Positions 45,601-57,598 of a stretch of 64,000 nt of DNA are shown in pieces; position 1 is the first letter of the stretch; each line of letters starts with the position of its first letter. The notes below the pieces were generated by a model. The model saw only the letters and a program-made list of their open reading frames with translations. It had not been told where the DNA came from and did no database searches. The stretch is taken from NCBI RefSeq assembly GCF_000002985.6, contig NC_003281.10:12400001-12464000 (forward strand), written 5' to 3'. Position numbers and translations under genes: made by a program. This stretch comes from Caenorhabditis elegans (taxonomy: Eukaryota; Nematoda; Chromadorea; Rhabditida; Rhabditidae).

Positions 45601-46101
45601 GGCTTTCTGGCACCACGTGAAATTGTGATTGATAAGATAACTTACAGAAATTGATGTTAAACATGGGGAGAATCCGCATTCGTTAACTGTTACACACCAG
45701 CTGAAATTCGAAAAAATTGTTACATGCCGGGCAAGCCATTTTGTGCCTACACCTTCTTACAAATTTGCCTCACTTTTCCGCTTATGTTTTATGCTATTAT
45801 GGTGGGCAAAAAAAAAAGAATTATTTAAAATTGAGGTTCAAGCGCGCTCCACGGGCAAAACTTGGGTCTCGGTAGGTATTTGAATCTATTGAATCATTCG
45901 AATACCACTTAAAAATTGAAATTCCCGGTTTTGTCTCCAAAGACCTAACGAGACCCAACTTTTGGCGGTGGAGCGCATTTGCATTTCGATTTTAAACACT
46001 CACTGTTTCCCCGAAGCAATACAATCGGAGCACTTGCTTGACTCCACAAGCTGAGCGCCTAAAATCGTGAAGAATATCGAAAAATAGACTAGAAAATGCA
46101 T
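42674..46101 (-). CDS. Secreted class 3 lipase (lipase B), paralogue of lipase A
   Basis: Exons in order: 46101-46004, 45700-45646, 45390-45269, 44993-44814, 43981-43592, 42836-42674; 335 aa with consistent phases. Signal peptide MHFLVYFSIFFTILGAQL, then the CSDC and WCVTVNECGFSPC segments shared with lipase A. Nucleophile Ser202 is in GHSLGG; GQPRTGDY and HHRDIVPHIPP supply the likely Asp and His. Exons 2 and 3 have exactly the same lengths as in lipase A (55 and 122 nt). The 180-nt exon 4 is undivided here. Introns at 42837-43591 and 44994-45268 each carry a MITE F. It lies downstream of ani-1 on the same strand with a 573-bp gap. Confidence 0.93.
44470..44803. repeat. Element A copy in lipase B intron
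   Basis: Inverted arms with CATATTTGACGCGCAAAATATCTCG and inverse; right end 'GTTCCCGTAATA' 10 bp before lipase B exon 44814-44993 (intron side of its donor). Confidence 0.86.
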
Positions 46102-46674
46102 CGATTCCTAAAGAAATAGGAAAACTGATAAGAAACCCGAATTTTATATAAATTCCGCTGGGCGGCGCACATGTGAAAGCTTATCAGTTGAAAGGAGCAA
46201 AAAATTGAGCACAGTTTAACATTTTTCGCAAAAAAAGTTGAACTTTTTATCTGTAATTACATGGCATATCTAGTTCGATTTAAAGTTATTTTTAACTTGA
46301 ATATTTCCTTTTCTTTCCGTCTTCTTCATTCTATTCGGAACCACTGTTTTCTCACACTTTCACCAAATGTTTATTTTAACAAAAAAAAAACCGAAAATTA
46401 ATTGTAAGAGTGTACGATGGTGAGGGGCACTGTGAAACTAAAATTTTCGAATAAATCGAAAAAGGCCCAAAAAGAGTGGAATAATGATAATGGGACAGTG
46501 ATGTATTGATTAAAAAAGAAGGGAGTAAATTCTAGAAAAGAAGGAAGCTAAACATGGAGAGAGAGAGAGAAGTAACGAGAATAATAATAAAACATTTGAT
46601 TATTTGTCAAAAAAAATCTGAGGGGAAAAACTGGGGGATACATACAGGCACAAAGCTTGCAAAAAAGGGGGGGA
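46102..46674. other. ani-1 3' UTR and lipase B upstream region
   Basis: 573 bp between the ani-1 stop and the lipase B start, both on minus. It contains a (GA)n run at about 46.555-46.573 kb and a 7-G tract near 46.666 kb. On the minus strand TTTATTATTATTCTCG lies close to the end of ani-1, but I see no unambiguous AATAAA. No ORF. Confidence 0.5.
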
Positions 46675-49600
46675 CTACTGATTAACAATCGGATTTCTCC
46701 ACGTGCACAACTGCTTCGACGTAGAATTGATCAGTGACAGCCATGTTTGAAGATCTTGAGCTGTATCGGCCGCCAGCATAACTCGAAGACGCTCAATGCC
46801 ACGTGGATCCGATGTATCCATTTTTGGAGCCCAAACATCAATGTGGAAGCTATTCGGGAATGGGCAAATGTCTTCAACTACCGATGCACCTTCGGAACGG
46901 CAACACGTTGAAAGATCCATTAGTGCAGTGTAACCCTACAATAAAAAAAGTTTAATTTTAGACAAAAAAAATAAAAATTTAAAAACCTTAGTTCCCTCAT
47001 CTTCTGGCTGCTTCCAAAACTTCATCTCTCCATTCTCAAGAGCACACCAGTATCTCGTCCACGATCCGAGCCCCTCGCCAGTTCTCTGATACATTGACAA
47101 GAATCCGTGATAAGTGATATCAGCTCCATCGATCGCCTGTTTGCGTACTTTCATCTGTGTAATACCTTCGAGCGGATATACAGTATGTGACATGTTGTAC
47201 AAATGTTTTCCAGGGCAATTGATGTCGAACGAGAATGTTCCGAGCAAATTGAAGTTGGATGTGGTCGACGAAGTTGATGATGACGATGCTGCTGGATCGA
47301 CGAATAGGCTCTGGTTTGCTGATGAAGTTGATCCGCCGCCCAGGAATGTGTTACGAGTCTAGAAATATTACTTATTTCCAGGTTCTATTGATATACACGT
47401 CTAATTAAAGGCGCACGGGTTTATTCAGAAGGGTCTCGGAGCGCATGATAACCTCATTTATTTTCCATTTTGCAATCAAATTGCTTGCGAGTATGTAGCG
47501 AAAAATTCGCTTAAAACAACGGCGCGCCGAGACCCATATGAATAAATCTGTGCGGCTTTAAGAACACGGCCCGAGAAGTGGTACCTGTACGCAATTTGTC
47601 TACCGTATACCTGGACGTTTGGGCGCGTGTATCTCAAAAACAGTTGTCCAGTTTTTTTGTGATGCATATAAAAAATGCCCGATATTAAATTCTACATTTT
47701 TTGGACCAAAGCTTTTTTCGTTATCACGCGCCCAAACCTGGTCTACACTCAAATTATCAGTAGAGCGCATTTGCATGGATGTACCACTTGCCGGAACGTG
47801 AAGAAGATGAAGTTATGATACATTATTAACAGAAAACAGAAGAACAAGACATTTGACAATAACAAACAAACAAACAAACAGACATACATCATGCAATCTT
47901 CTCCACAATCTACAGGGTAGGGGCACTCTCTTCTTCTCCTCACTTGCTAAGTTTTCAGCAGCTGTCATTCTCGATTCATGCTCACACTCATCAACAACAT
48001 CATAACAACACCATTTGTCGATATTCTATAGCAGCAGACATTTCGAATTTTCAACGGACGAGTATGTAAAATATGACAAATATTTCGGAAAAAAACAAAC
48101 AAACCTTCGCCTTAAACGTCGAATTCTTCAACTTGTACTTATCCTCGTGCGACGTCGATTCTCGCATCGATCGTTGTCCATAAATCTCGACAGTTGCTCG
48201 GAAATCCGGTGGAATCCCGGTCAACATCAGTGGTACGGGAAACTCGAGAACACCACGACGATTCAGACCACCGTCGCTTGTCACCATTTTCGACACGTCG
48301 ACTTGCTCGCCGTAGCGGAGAATCGCCGCGAAATAGAAGACTTCATCGGATTTCTTGCTTGACGCAATATTAGCTGACACATAATCACGAGCCATGTTCA
48401 CTGACAACTGGGATACTGTTATCGTTCCACGTGGTCCATCGATACTGGAAAAAAATTGAATATTTTTTTAGGTGAAAAAAAAATTCGGAAAAAAAAAACT
48501 AACATTCTCGGTCCATCTCGTTTCAATCGATCATACTCAGTGAGAAGTGCTCGATGCTTTTCCACATGACGAAGCATTGCCCATTGTGCTTCAAATTCCT
48601 CACGCGATCCACGGAAACTTGGCTTATCCCGGGCCAATATCATTGCTCTCTTGGATTGAGCAACAAGCTGCTCTTCAACTTGAATCGCTCGCTTGATACG
48701 ATCGTGAGCATCCTTAGCCGACTCGACAATTCGTGCTCCATTCGCAGGCCCGGTGGTGAGCTGTCGAAGTTTCTGTTGTGATGTGAGCGATGATGACATC
48801 GGCGGAGCAGATGGACTGATTTGACTGATAACTGGCCCGGCCAGCACTGTCGACGATTCTTCGTTTCTGTCTCGTTGAATTTTTCGATAAAACGAAACAG
48901 AGTAGGCCAGTTGAGAACTTGATTTTCGTGATCTTTCAGGTACAGGAAATTGTGTTGTTGCATCGTCATCCTCTTCTTCTTCCGGCTCATAGGGTTCAGA
49001 TTCATCCTCATTTTCAGTTTCTTCTTCAATAACCTCCGCCGGCGGCCTATTCTTTTCCAAACGTTGCAACGGAGGCTCGCGATATGGGCTCGGCGTTCCA
49101 GCCCCAGATCCTTCCATAAATCCAAATGCATTATCAATGAATTTAGAAGTATCCTCTTCTTCTTCCTGAAGAATTCCATCTTCTGATATCACGTCTCCTC
49201 CATCATTAAATTCTGGAGCTTCAAACACATCATCTTCTTCTTCTTGCTCATAACGAGTACTTTTCGATGCAGGAGAAGCCGTGTTACTCCGAGCACCTTG
49301 CGAGTAGAGCGACGAGGCGGATGGTCCTTTTCGCTCTGATCTGTGACCAAGCTGTTTCGGAATCGCACTCTCCTTCATCTTAATTGCCGTAGCAATCAAC
49401 GAATCTTCGGTAGCATCAGGATGTATTGGCGTGCCAGTTGCCGACGAAAACTCCCATCTCGACTTCAAATTCTTCAGCTTTCCAACTCCGGCTCCAACTG
49501 GTGGCTCATTACCAGCAGTCTTCTCGTCGGCACGAGCTCCCTGCACAACTGGAGTATTCGATTGTCCTCTCCATTGAGTTTGAACTGGAATCGGTGCAGT

Positions 49601-52600
49601 CGCGACGATCCCCACTACGGGGAACAGGTGCTTCTTTTGTTGAGCAGCATGACGATGGTTTGGAGTCAAGTGGCTCTGCTGGGCTACTGTAGGTGCCAAT
49701 GGAGCCACGTGGCGTGGCGTTGGAACTGGTGCTGATGTAGGTGCAGGAGGCGCTGTCTGGAAATGGAGAGAAATCCGGTTTGGCTTTTTGCATCCGCAAC
49801 ATTTTGAATTTCCACTGAAAATAGCAGATTTTTCAGAACTATCAAATTTTTAGCTTTAGAATTTTATTTTCTGCATTTTCCGAACAAACTTTTTCGTTAA
49901 ACAGTGAAAATCGAATTTAAAATGACTAAAATGAACCTTTTTCGTCCACTGGCTGTGAAATGTTTTGAATTTGAAGAAATCAACGGGATTTTTCTTATTT
50001 TCTAAAAATTTTTCTATTGAAAATCGGTTTTAATACATTTTTAATAGAAAAATATCTAGAAAATAAGAAAAATCCCATTGATTTTTTCAAATTCAATCCA
50101 TTTCACAACCAGTGGACGAAAAATGTTCAGTTTAGTCATTTTAAATTCGATTTTCACTGTTTAACGAAAAAGTTTGTTCGGAAAATGCAGAAAATAAAAT
50201 TTTTAAAGCTAAAAATTTGATGAATCTGAAAAATCTGCTATTTTCAGTGGAAATTCAAAATGTCACGGATGCAAAATCGCAACAATCGTGTTTTGCAGGG
50301 GGGATTTTTTCTAGTTTAATTAAATATTTTTTAATTTCCAATCAGTCGCAATAATCAGCTGCCAAGAGCATTTTCCACATCATATCTACTCACAACATTC
50401 GCGCTACTACTTTTCTTCAATTTCTCCTCAAACTGAAGCCGTCTCGTAGTCGCAATTGATCCTTCGACTGCGGCGGATTTCGATGGCGAGAAGATGCTCT
50501 CCGACAGAGTTTTCGGTGACGACGTGCTTTTTGGAGTCTGAAAGAGAGCAGTTAGTAGGTGAGGTGATAGAGGCGTGAAGCAAAAAACCAAAAAAACATA
50601 CAAAATGCACAGGCGAGAACATGGATCTTCCGATATCTTTAGAAAACGGTTTTGGCGACGACGAGACAAGTGCATTGATGTTGTTGTTCGAGGTTTTAGT
50701 GAGCAAATACGAAGAAGTAAATGTATTAGTCGTGGTTTTTGTTGAAGCCGAGTCCTGTGGAGCATTCGATATTCCAGACGTTGTAGAGCCTGATGCACCG
50801 GAGATCGTAGTTAAAGTTGTCGTTGACGATGATGATGATGTCGCAGATGAAGCTTCTTTTGGCACCTTCTACACGACAAAAAAAAAACAAAAGGATTAGG
50901 CAACAAAGGATTTTCTCGAAAGCGTGCGAAATTATCACTAAAAAAGGCGTGCGGACTATGTATTTTGGAGTTATTATCGAAAAATGTTTCTCAAAATCTC
51001 ATTTTTAAGGCTATGTCCCTTTAAGATTTGTGTAGATTTACGAGCTCGTGTACTATGCGTGGACAAACGTGAATTTATGTTCTTGCAGGATTTCACAATT
51101 TTTCGCTAAAAAGGGTGATTTTTCACTTTTCGTCCATTTTTCTGCATTTAAAACTGCCAGTCTACCTATTATATATTGTAATTTTACAAGACATGTCTTC
51201 CTAAAAACGCAAGGATTTATTCCGATGGGTCTCGTCGCGCTAAAAAGTTTATGATTAAATTGTTTTTTATTTTTCATTGAAATTACGTTGTTTTAAGCGA
51301 TTTTTATCGACAAAATTCGCTATACGAAGCAATAAACTTTTGGCGCGCTGAGACCCATCTGAATACATCCATGCGCCTTTAAAGGTGGACTACGCTCAGT
51401 GGGGAAATTGCTTTAAAACACGCCTATGGTACCACAATGACCGAATATCATGATTAAAAAAATTCAAAAAAATTTTCTAAATTTTATATGATTTTTTGAA
51501 AATTGAAAAAATCTCAGTTTTTGCCTAATTCCTGTTTGAATTACCGCCAATTGGATTTGTTCGATGGAGCGCGCTTGCACGTTTTTAAATTCATTTATTT
51601 TATTTTTTGTTATTTTCCACCAATTTTTTAATGTTTTCGGTGTATTTTTGCTCGAATTTTAGAGAAAAAGTCAAGATAAATGCAAATTTTCGATTAAAAA
51701 GCAAACGTACAGGCGTAAATCAGTGAAATTAATTAATTCAGGTTCGAAATCGTTTAAAAGCGTTACTTTTCCATTTTTACGCTCGTAAGCGTGCTTTTTA
51801 ATCGAAAATTTGCATTTGTCTTGACTTTTCCTTCAAATTTTCTGTAAAAATACACAGAAAACATGAAAAATCGGTGGAAAATAACAAAAAAAAATAAAAT
51901 AAATAAATTTAAAAACGCGCAAGCGCGCTCCATCGAACAAATCCAATTGGCGGTAATTCAAATAGGAATTAGGCAAAAACTGAGATTTTTTCAATTTTCA
52001 AAAAATCATATAAAACCTAGAAAATTTTTTTATTATGATATTCGGTCATTGTGACCCCATAGGCGGGTTTAAAGCAATTTCCCCAATGAGCGTAATCCAC
52101 CTTTAAGAAGGCAAGTCAAAATCTTGAGAAAATACGACAATATTAGGTAGATTGGCAATTTTGAATGAGAAAAATTAACGAAAAACCGTGAAATCCTGCA
52201 CGAAAATAAATTCGCGATTGTCCACGCACAGTACACGAGCTCGTTAAAGGGACATTGACTTTTCCCAACATTCTACCTTTCTCATAAATGTGTGCGGTCC
52301 ATATTCTTCGTTTGAAACTTGCTGTCTTTCTCTCAAAATCGCCTCTCGATTATCACACGATTGTGCGTTGATAATCGTATTTTCGTGTGTTATATGCTGA
52401 TTCATCGACAGCTCTCCACAGCTCAGCGACGACGTGGTGACGTTCATCATTTCGGCAGAGCCTCCGAGCACAGTGCTCTGATCGTTTACAGATGATCCGG
52501 ATCCTCCGGAGAAAATCGACGATTCGTTGGGCAGATAGTTCACATTCACAATTGGCTGGGCGAATTTGATGCGGCGAGCTTCGAAATCCGACATTCCGAG

Positions 52601-53184
52601 AGCGATTTCGGGAGCACTTTTCGACGATACCGCTACATTTGGGCTTTTCATGGCTTGTGCTCCAGCCGGAGTACACAGGACTGCTGGACGTGTCTCTCCG
52701 ATCGACATTCGTGGAGATCTTCCCTTCATATATGCTTCTTTCGGCTTATTGTACTGTGATTGGTAGTCATATTCGTATTCATCGATTTCTTGAGCCAACA
52801 TTGAGAATCTCGACGTCTTTTTGGAGCTTGACTCGTTGACTGTGGCATCTTTGAACGAATTTAATGAATTTTCAGCGTTTTCCTTCATATTTGGAGTTGT
52901 CTCCTTTGGCTCTTGAGGGTGAAAATGCACTGGAGTTGACGGGCCGTCGTTGCATTTTGAGGAGCTTCCGAAGACTTTTGTTGGAGATGCAACTGAAAAT
53001 CAAACATATTAATTAATATATTTATATTTCTGTATTCTTAAAAACCCCAAAATATACCTTCTTGCTTCACAGATGTAATTTTTGAGGTCACTGGCCCATT
53101 CTCCTTTGCCACCTCTCCTTCGCCTGACATTTCGGCTTGCCGAACTCGTATGCGTTCCATTAGAGAATCGAATTGATCCCCCAT
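46675..53184 (-). CDS. ani-1: Anillin ANI-1
   Basis: Scaffold of the contractile ring, linking actomyosin, septins and RhoA in cytokinesis and cortical ruffling. Exons in order: 53184-53058, 52992-52277, 50868-50602, 50537-50394, 49756-48504, 48444-48105, 47358-46987, 46935-46675; all phases agree, 1159 aa. The N-terminal half is disordered and Ser-rich (MGDQFDSLMERIRVRQAEMS; poly-Ser/Thr in exon 3; poly-Glu around 49.0-49.2 kb). A helical segment follows (DAHDRIKRAIQVEEQL), then the anillin homology domain (exons 5-7, about 770-1020) and a C-terminal PH domain from about 1030 (HGFLSMYQRTGEGLGSWTRY). A TTGCAG about 22 nt before the ATG is a likely trans-splice acceptor. If the exon 4 donor at 50393 is not used, the frame runs into a stop near 50355. 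Confidence 0.97.
47405..47785. repeat. Elements J and K palindromes in ani-1 intron 6
   Basis: J (47.40-47.56): 'AAAGGCGCACGGGTTTATTC...GGGTCTCGGAGCGC' mirrored by 'GCGCGCCGAGACCCATATGAATAAATCTGTGCGGCTTTAA'. K (47.57-47.80): 'CCGAGAAGTGGTACCTGTAC...GTTTGGGCGCGTG' mirrored by 'CACGCGCCCAAAC...GTACCACTTGCCGG'. J recurs at 51.19-51.38 kb; a fragment of K at 62.30-62.36 kb. Confidence 0.85.
49785..50280. repeat. Near-perfect 490-bp palindrome in ani-1 intron 4
   Basis: 'GCATCCGCAACATTTTGAAT...CCACTGAAAATAGCAG' at the left is the inverse of the right end; arms of about 230 bp with very few mismatches meet near 50.03 kb. It begins about 30 bp upstream of the acceptor for exon 48504-49756 and reaches to about 110 bp from exon 50394-50537. 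Confidence 0.92.
51008..52252. repeat. Element L palindrome containing elements J and B
   Basis: Outer arms 'TGTCCCTTTAA...GAGCTCGTGTACTATGCGTGGACA' and inverse (right end at about 52.25 kb), extending inward through 'GCCAGTCTACCTATTATATATTG' and its inverse. Inside lie J (51.19-51.38) and B (51381-52105). All in ani-1 intron 2. Confidence 0.85.
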
Positions 53185-53725
53185 TGTATTTACAGTGTAG
53201 TTCTGCAAGAAAACAATGTTTCCAAGAAAATCTCATCAAAACTTGCGAACAGTTTCAACGAATTCGTAAAACGACGCACTTTTCGCAGCTTTTCTTGTAG
53301 AAAATAATTAAAATTGACTAATACGCGTTTATATCGGGCAAAATTCGTGGAAAACGTGTCAAAAAACAGGAAAAATGTGAAAATTCACGTCAAAAAATCG
53401 AAAAACGTTTAAAATCGAGTTGCAAAATTTGAATACATTGTTTTGGCGGCAACCAGGTCTCGACGCGTGGTGGGACCCACGCGTGAAAAAAAACGCGCCT
53501 TTAATCCCGCGCATCTGCGTCTCTTCTTTTCGCGTGCTCTCTCTCTCTCTCCCTCTCGCGGGATTTCGTCAAAATAAAAAAAAATTTCGAAAAAAATCAT
53601 TTATTCAATTAATATTTACAAGAAAAAGTGCCATATTAAGTCGTGTGAGCACCAGAATTATTGCAACCTGCATCAAAAATTCGAAATTATCACAATATGA
53701 TTAAAAATGATTTAAATTTTTAAAT
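53185..53725. other. scav-3 to ani-1 intercistronic region
   Basis: 541 bp between the scav-3 stop and the ani-1 ATG, same strand. AATAAA (minus; 53600-53605) lies about 120 nt past the scav-3 stop. A pyrimidine/purine run (CTCTCTCTCTCTCCCTCTCGCGGG, plus) is at 53.54-53.57 kb and a GC-richer block with 'ACGCGTGGTGGGACCCACGCGT', a perfect-looking hairpin, is at about 53.46-53.49 kb. The spacing is slightly long for a C. elegans operon, so ani-1 may have its own promoter here. Confidence 0.5.
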
Positions 53726-56700
53726 TTATGCCAAAACTGCGTTCTCGTCTTGCGCAGGCTCTTCGTCCTCATCCTCCAGCACAAGACGTCCGTACTCTTC
53801 TTCGTCGGATTGTCGCTGTAAATTAGAGGAAATTGAATTTTGCAGAAAACCAACAATAATATAATTACCGAATAAACAATGATTACAACAAAAACGGCAA
53901 GCCAGGCGATAAGACCAAGTGACAAGCTGATAACACCTCCAATAAATGAATAATGTTTTGCGTTGAAAATATTAATCAGCTGATCACGAGTTCCTTGATC
54001 GAAATACGCAGTTTCGTTCATCCAAAGGACTGGAACAACGACGTTTGTCGTGTTTTCGGTGACACTGAAAAATCGATAATTATTAGAGATTTCAATTTCG
54101 TAATAGGTAAACCTCAAGGATCCCTTGACCATTCCCACATTAATCTGCATAATTCTTTTCGCTTGAGTTGGAACGCCGGCAGTTGGCTCAATATCTACAA
54201 CAGTCAGGTCATTTGAAGCAGTTGGCACCGAGAGCCCAGTGACGGAATGCCACAGCTCCATTGGTGAGTTGTAGAAGTGTGGATTGGATAGATAGACACG
54301 TGGATTGCCGGCTTGGCATCGTGACAAGTCGATAAGACCGGCAGGGAGGCAGTTTTCTGGAAAAATTAATATTAAAATTTAAATTTAAATTTACAATCGA
54401 ATTTTTTAAAATAAAACTCTCTCTCTCTCTCTCACCAATTTGCACAGTAGTATTATCAAAATATCGCGGCATTCCATTCTTATTACAAAATGCTCGATTC
54501 TGCGGAAGAGCAGGATCGTAAAGATCCAAAGGTGGTGCATATCTCCACGAAGGAACCCCATTCACAGCGACATCTTTTGTGTATTCCATTTGAATTGATC
54601 TACATATTTGCGGCACAAATATCGTCAATCTGTCTTCTCGTTTCAGCATCGGACTGAACAATTGTCCATCGGTTCCGTTAATCATTCGTGCGTATTTAGT
54701 ATCCCATGTTCCTTCGGGCATTTCTGTCATATTATTCCACGTGTATAAATGACCGATTTTCGATGGAGATGGCACGCCAGCATCCACTTCGTATATTCCG
54801 TCTGTTGTTCCATTTTGCTGAAGAAAAATCAATATTTTGGAAGGAAAACCGTGCGGCATGGTTGCGCAAAATTTGGCTCCGCCTATTTTTCTGTGCGGCA
54901 CCTTGCAAACTCATATCTTACCCCATAAAAGAATCCAACTCTCCGCTGAAGAGAATTCGTTTCGCAGAGGAATTGAAGAATTTTATTTTTACAAACGATA
55001 TCGATTATCGGGTCTTCGTATCCGTCGAATAGAGCATCGCTTACTTTTACCTAAAATTTCACTATTATATTACGGAGAGCACAAAATTCCGAGAATTGCG
55101 TATTGCACAACATATTTGACGCGCAAAATGTGAAATATCTCGTAGCGAAAACTACAGTAATTCTTTAAATGAGACTGCTGGAGAGTTGTCGATTTACGGG
55201 CTCGAATTGAAAAAAATTCGAGCCCGTAAATCGACACAAGCGCTACAGTAGCCATTCAACGAATTACTGTAGTTTTCGCTGCGAGATATTTCATATTTTG
55301 CGCGTCAAATATGCTGTCCAATACGCATTCTTAGAAAAAACTATACCGTAATATACGGAGCCTCGGAGACCATTTTTAGCACTGACTCAATAGCAAATTT
55401 GATTCGAACTCCAAAAATTGTCACATCAGCCGCGTCGATGAGCTTTTGAAATACAATATTCGGAATTGTAACCTTCATATCCAAATGGCACGTTGGACAA
55501 GAAGCATTTTTGTTGAAATGATATAATTTTTGATTTTTATAGAATACTCGGGTATCATTGTCAGCAAATCTATGATAGACCTTCTCTTGTACTTCGCTGA
55601 AAAAATTTTTAATGGGATTTTGCTTCAAAAAATTTAAAAATAGCCTCAAATTCTGAAAAAATAACCCTGATATCGAAAAAATTGAAATTTGATGAATTTT
55701 TCCGCAATTTTCACCGTGTTTTTGTGGTTTTTTTTTAATTTAAAGGTGGACTGCGCCTATGGGACCACAATGATAAAAAATTCTTTGAAAATTGGATAAA
55801 TCTCAGTTTTCCTCTAATTCCTATTTGAATTTCCGCCAATTGAAGTCGTTGGAGCGCGCTTGCATTATTTGCATTATTATTATGTTTTTTTTTCTATTGA
55901 TTTTCTTTACTTTTTAGGGGGTTTTAATCGGAAAATAAAAGAAATAAACAAGAAAAATGCAAAATGTTTATTAAAAAGTAACTGAAAATGCCTAAAACTC
56001 TGAAATTATGCAATCCGACGACGACGAGCCTGAAATTAGTATTTTTCGGAGTTTTAGACAACATTTTCCGATTAAAAACCCCCAAAAAGTAAAGAAAATT
56101 AATGAAATAATGAGAAAAAATGAAAAAAAATTAATGAAATAATGAGAAAAAATGAAAAAAAATTAATGAAAATAATGCAAGCGCGCTCCATGGAACAAAT
56201 CCAATTGGCAGAAATTCAAATAGGAATTAGGGGAAAACTGAGATTTTTCCAATTTTCAAAAAATCATATAAATTCTAGAAAATTTTGTTGAATTTTTTTA
56301 TCATGATATTTGGTCATTGTGACCCGTAAGCATGTTTTAAAGCAATTTCCCCACTGGCGCTACTCCACCTTTAAAAAATTGCCTCAAATTCTGAAAAAAT
56401 TACCCAAAAAATTGCGAATTCTGTGGTTTTTTTTCTGGTACTCAATAAAATTTCTGGTACAAATCCCATACTCAAAAACGAAAGGTCCAATTTCGTGAAG
56501 ATTCGGTTTTTCGTGTCTTTTAAGGATTCCATCAACATTTGTCACGTTGAACATCCAAATATTCAACTGCATTGCGTATAATGGTTTCAGCCACGACTTT
56601 GTCATTGCATTCGGTACCTCTGTACCATTTTCGTCGCGTGTGTAGCCGAGAAAATCTTGCTGAAAACGGAGTTTAGGAGTTTTTGATTTTTTTTTTACTT

Positions 56701-56846
56701 CAAATTTTTTTAAAACTCACATCAATAACCTGTCTATTTACAATTCTATCGATTGGAATTCCGATTAACAAGAGAACTCCCGCCGCGGCGAGCAGTAATC
56801 CCAAAATAATTGCCGAGCCGAAAAGGCACGGCGCTTTTTTCAACAT
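53726..56846 (-). CDS. scav-3: CD36/LIMP-2 family scavenger receptor SCAV-3
   Basis: Two-pass membrane glycoprotein of the CD36/SCARB family; the worm protein is known as a lysosomal membrane component. Exons in order: 56846-56721, 56659-56472, 55596-55347, 55050-54922, 54817-54436, 54356-54113, 54064-53869, 53815-53726; phases agree, 534 aa. An N-terminal hydrophobic helix (GSAIILGLLLAAAGVLLLIG) precedes a long lumenal domain with many N-glycosylation sites (NGT, NVT, NNMT, NTT) and the family GPFVF motif. A second helix (SLSLGLIAWLAVFVVIIVY) lies near the C-terminus, and the tail is acidic (RQSDEEEYGRLVLEDEDEE). A (GA)n microsatellite begins inside the exon 5 donor. Family certain; symbol from recognition of the locus. 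Confidence 0.93.
54415..54435. repeat. (CT)n microsatellite at a scav-3 donor
   Basis: On the sense (minus) strand the donor of exon 54436-54817 reads GTGAGAGAGAGAGAGAGAGAG, so the microsatellite starts within the 5' splice site. Confidence 0.93.
55080..55338. repeat. Element A copy in scav-3 intron 3
   Basis: Arms 'TTTGACGCGCAAAATGTGAAATATCTCGTAGC' and inverse around 55.20 kb, occupying almost the whole intron between exons 54922-55050 and 55347-55596. Confidence 0.87.
55742..56370. repeat. Element B copy in scav-3 intron 2
   Basis: 'TAAAGGTGGACTGCGCCTATGGGACCACAATGA' mirrored by 'GGTCATTGTGACCCGTAAGC...GGCGCTACTCCACCTTTA'. Centre near 56.02 kb. Confidence 0.87.
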
Positions 56847-57598
56847 TTTACTGAAAAAAAAAAATTCAATTTCGCAATTTATAGCAATAAAAGTGTTCTG
56901 TAAAGTGAGTAAATTAAAGGATTTTAAAAAAAATCAATAATCACAGAATTTTCTTGAAGAACAGGATTTTTTATGGTTTTCTGCCAGGGAGAAAAGTGAG
57001 TAAACAACAAAAAATTGGGGTCTGGTGTTGGTCATGATCACGAGGTGGCTGGCGGACTAGTCTTGTCGGAGTTCTAGGCTACAAGAACTCTTGGGGACAC
57101 CTGGGGAAATTTTGATGACGTACACAAAGTTTTTTAAATGTTAATTGTTAAATTTGAAAAAAAAGACAATTTTATCGTTAATTTTGCTAGCAAGTTTGCT
57201 GAAAATCAATTTTAAAAACAAAATGCGCGGCATATCAAATCTCAATGTTGGCCATGCACCTTTAAATCCACCGTAGCACCTCAAGTCGGCAAATTTGTAG
57301 TTGTATTTGCTCTCTAATCATTAAACTCAGATTGAAAACATTAAAAAAAAAATTATACGCATTTATTTAACACATTTTCCATTCTTCAAAAAAATTTGTG
57401 AACACGATAAACCGCGTTTTTCAAAAATCTGTAAAATTCGTTTCGAGACCCGAGGAACAAATTAAGCTGTGCGCCTTTAAGGAGTTACGGTATGCCTCGG
57501 GAAATGTTTTTAAATATTTTCCTTCCTATTTTTGACGATTTTATTCAAAAAATAACAATATTTTCCTCGATAAAAAATGATTAATATTGAAAATTCAG
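56847..57598. other. Divergent scav-3 / RINT1-like intergenic region
   Basis: 752 bp between two divergent start codons. It contains 'GCGCGG...GCACCTTTAAA' and 'GTTTCGAGACCCGAGG...GCGCCTTTAAGGAG' fragments of the common interspersed repeat at 57.23-57.49 kb. AAATTCAG immediately precedes the downstream ATG. No gene seen. Confidence 0.5.

Noticed and set aside
47476..47943. ORFs between ani-1 exons 46987-47358 and 48105-48444
   Set aside because: They lie in palindromes J and K and in AT-rich intron. Exons on both sides join in phase 0 without them.
48640..49179. 179-aa minus-strand ORF overlapping ani-1 exon 5 in another frame
   Set aside because: Out of frame with anillin, which matches on both sides; acidic poly-Glu codons give long alternative frames.
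49343..49735. 130-aa plus-strand ORF opposite ani-1 exon 5
   Set aside because: Antisense shadow of a biased-composition coding exon; ani-1 frame is continuous through the region.
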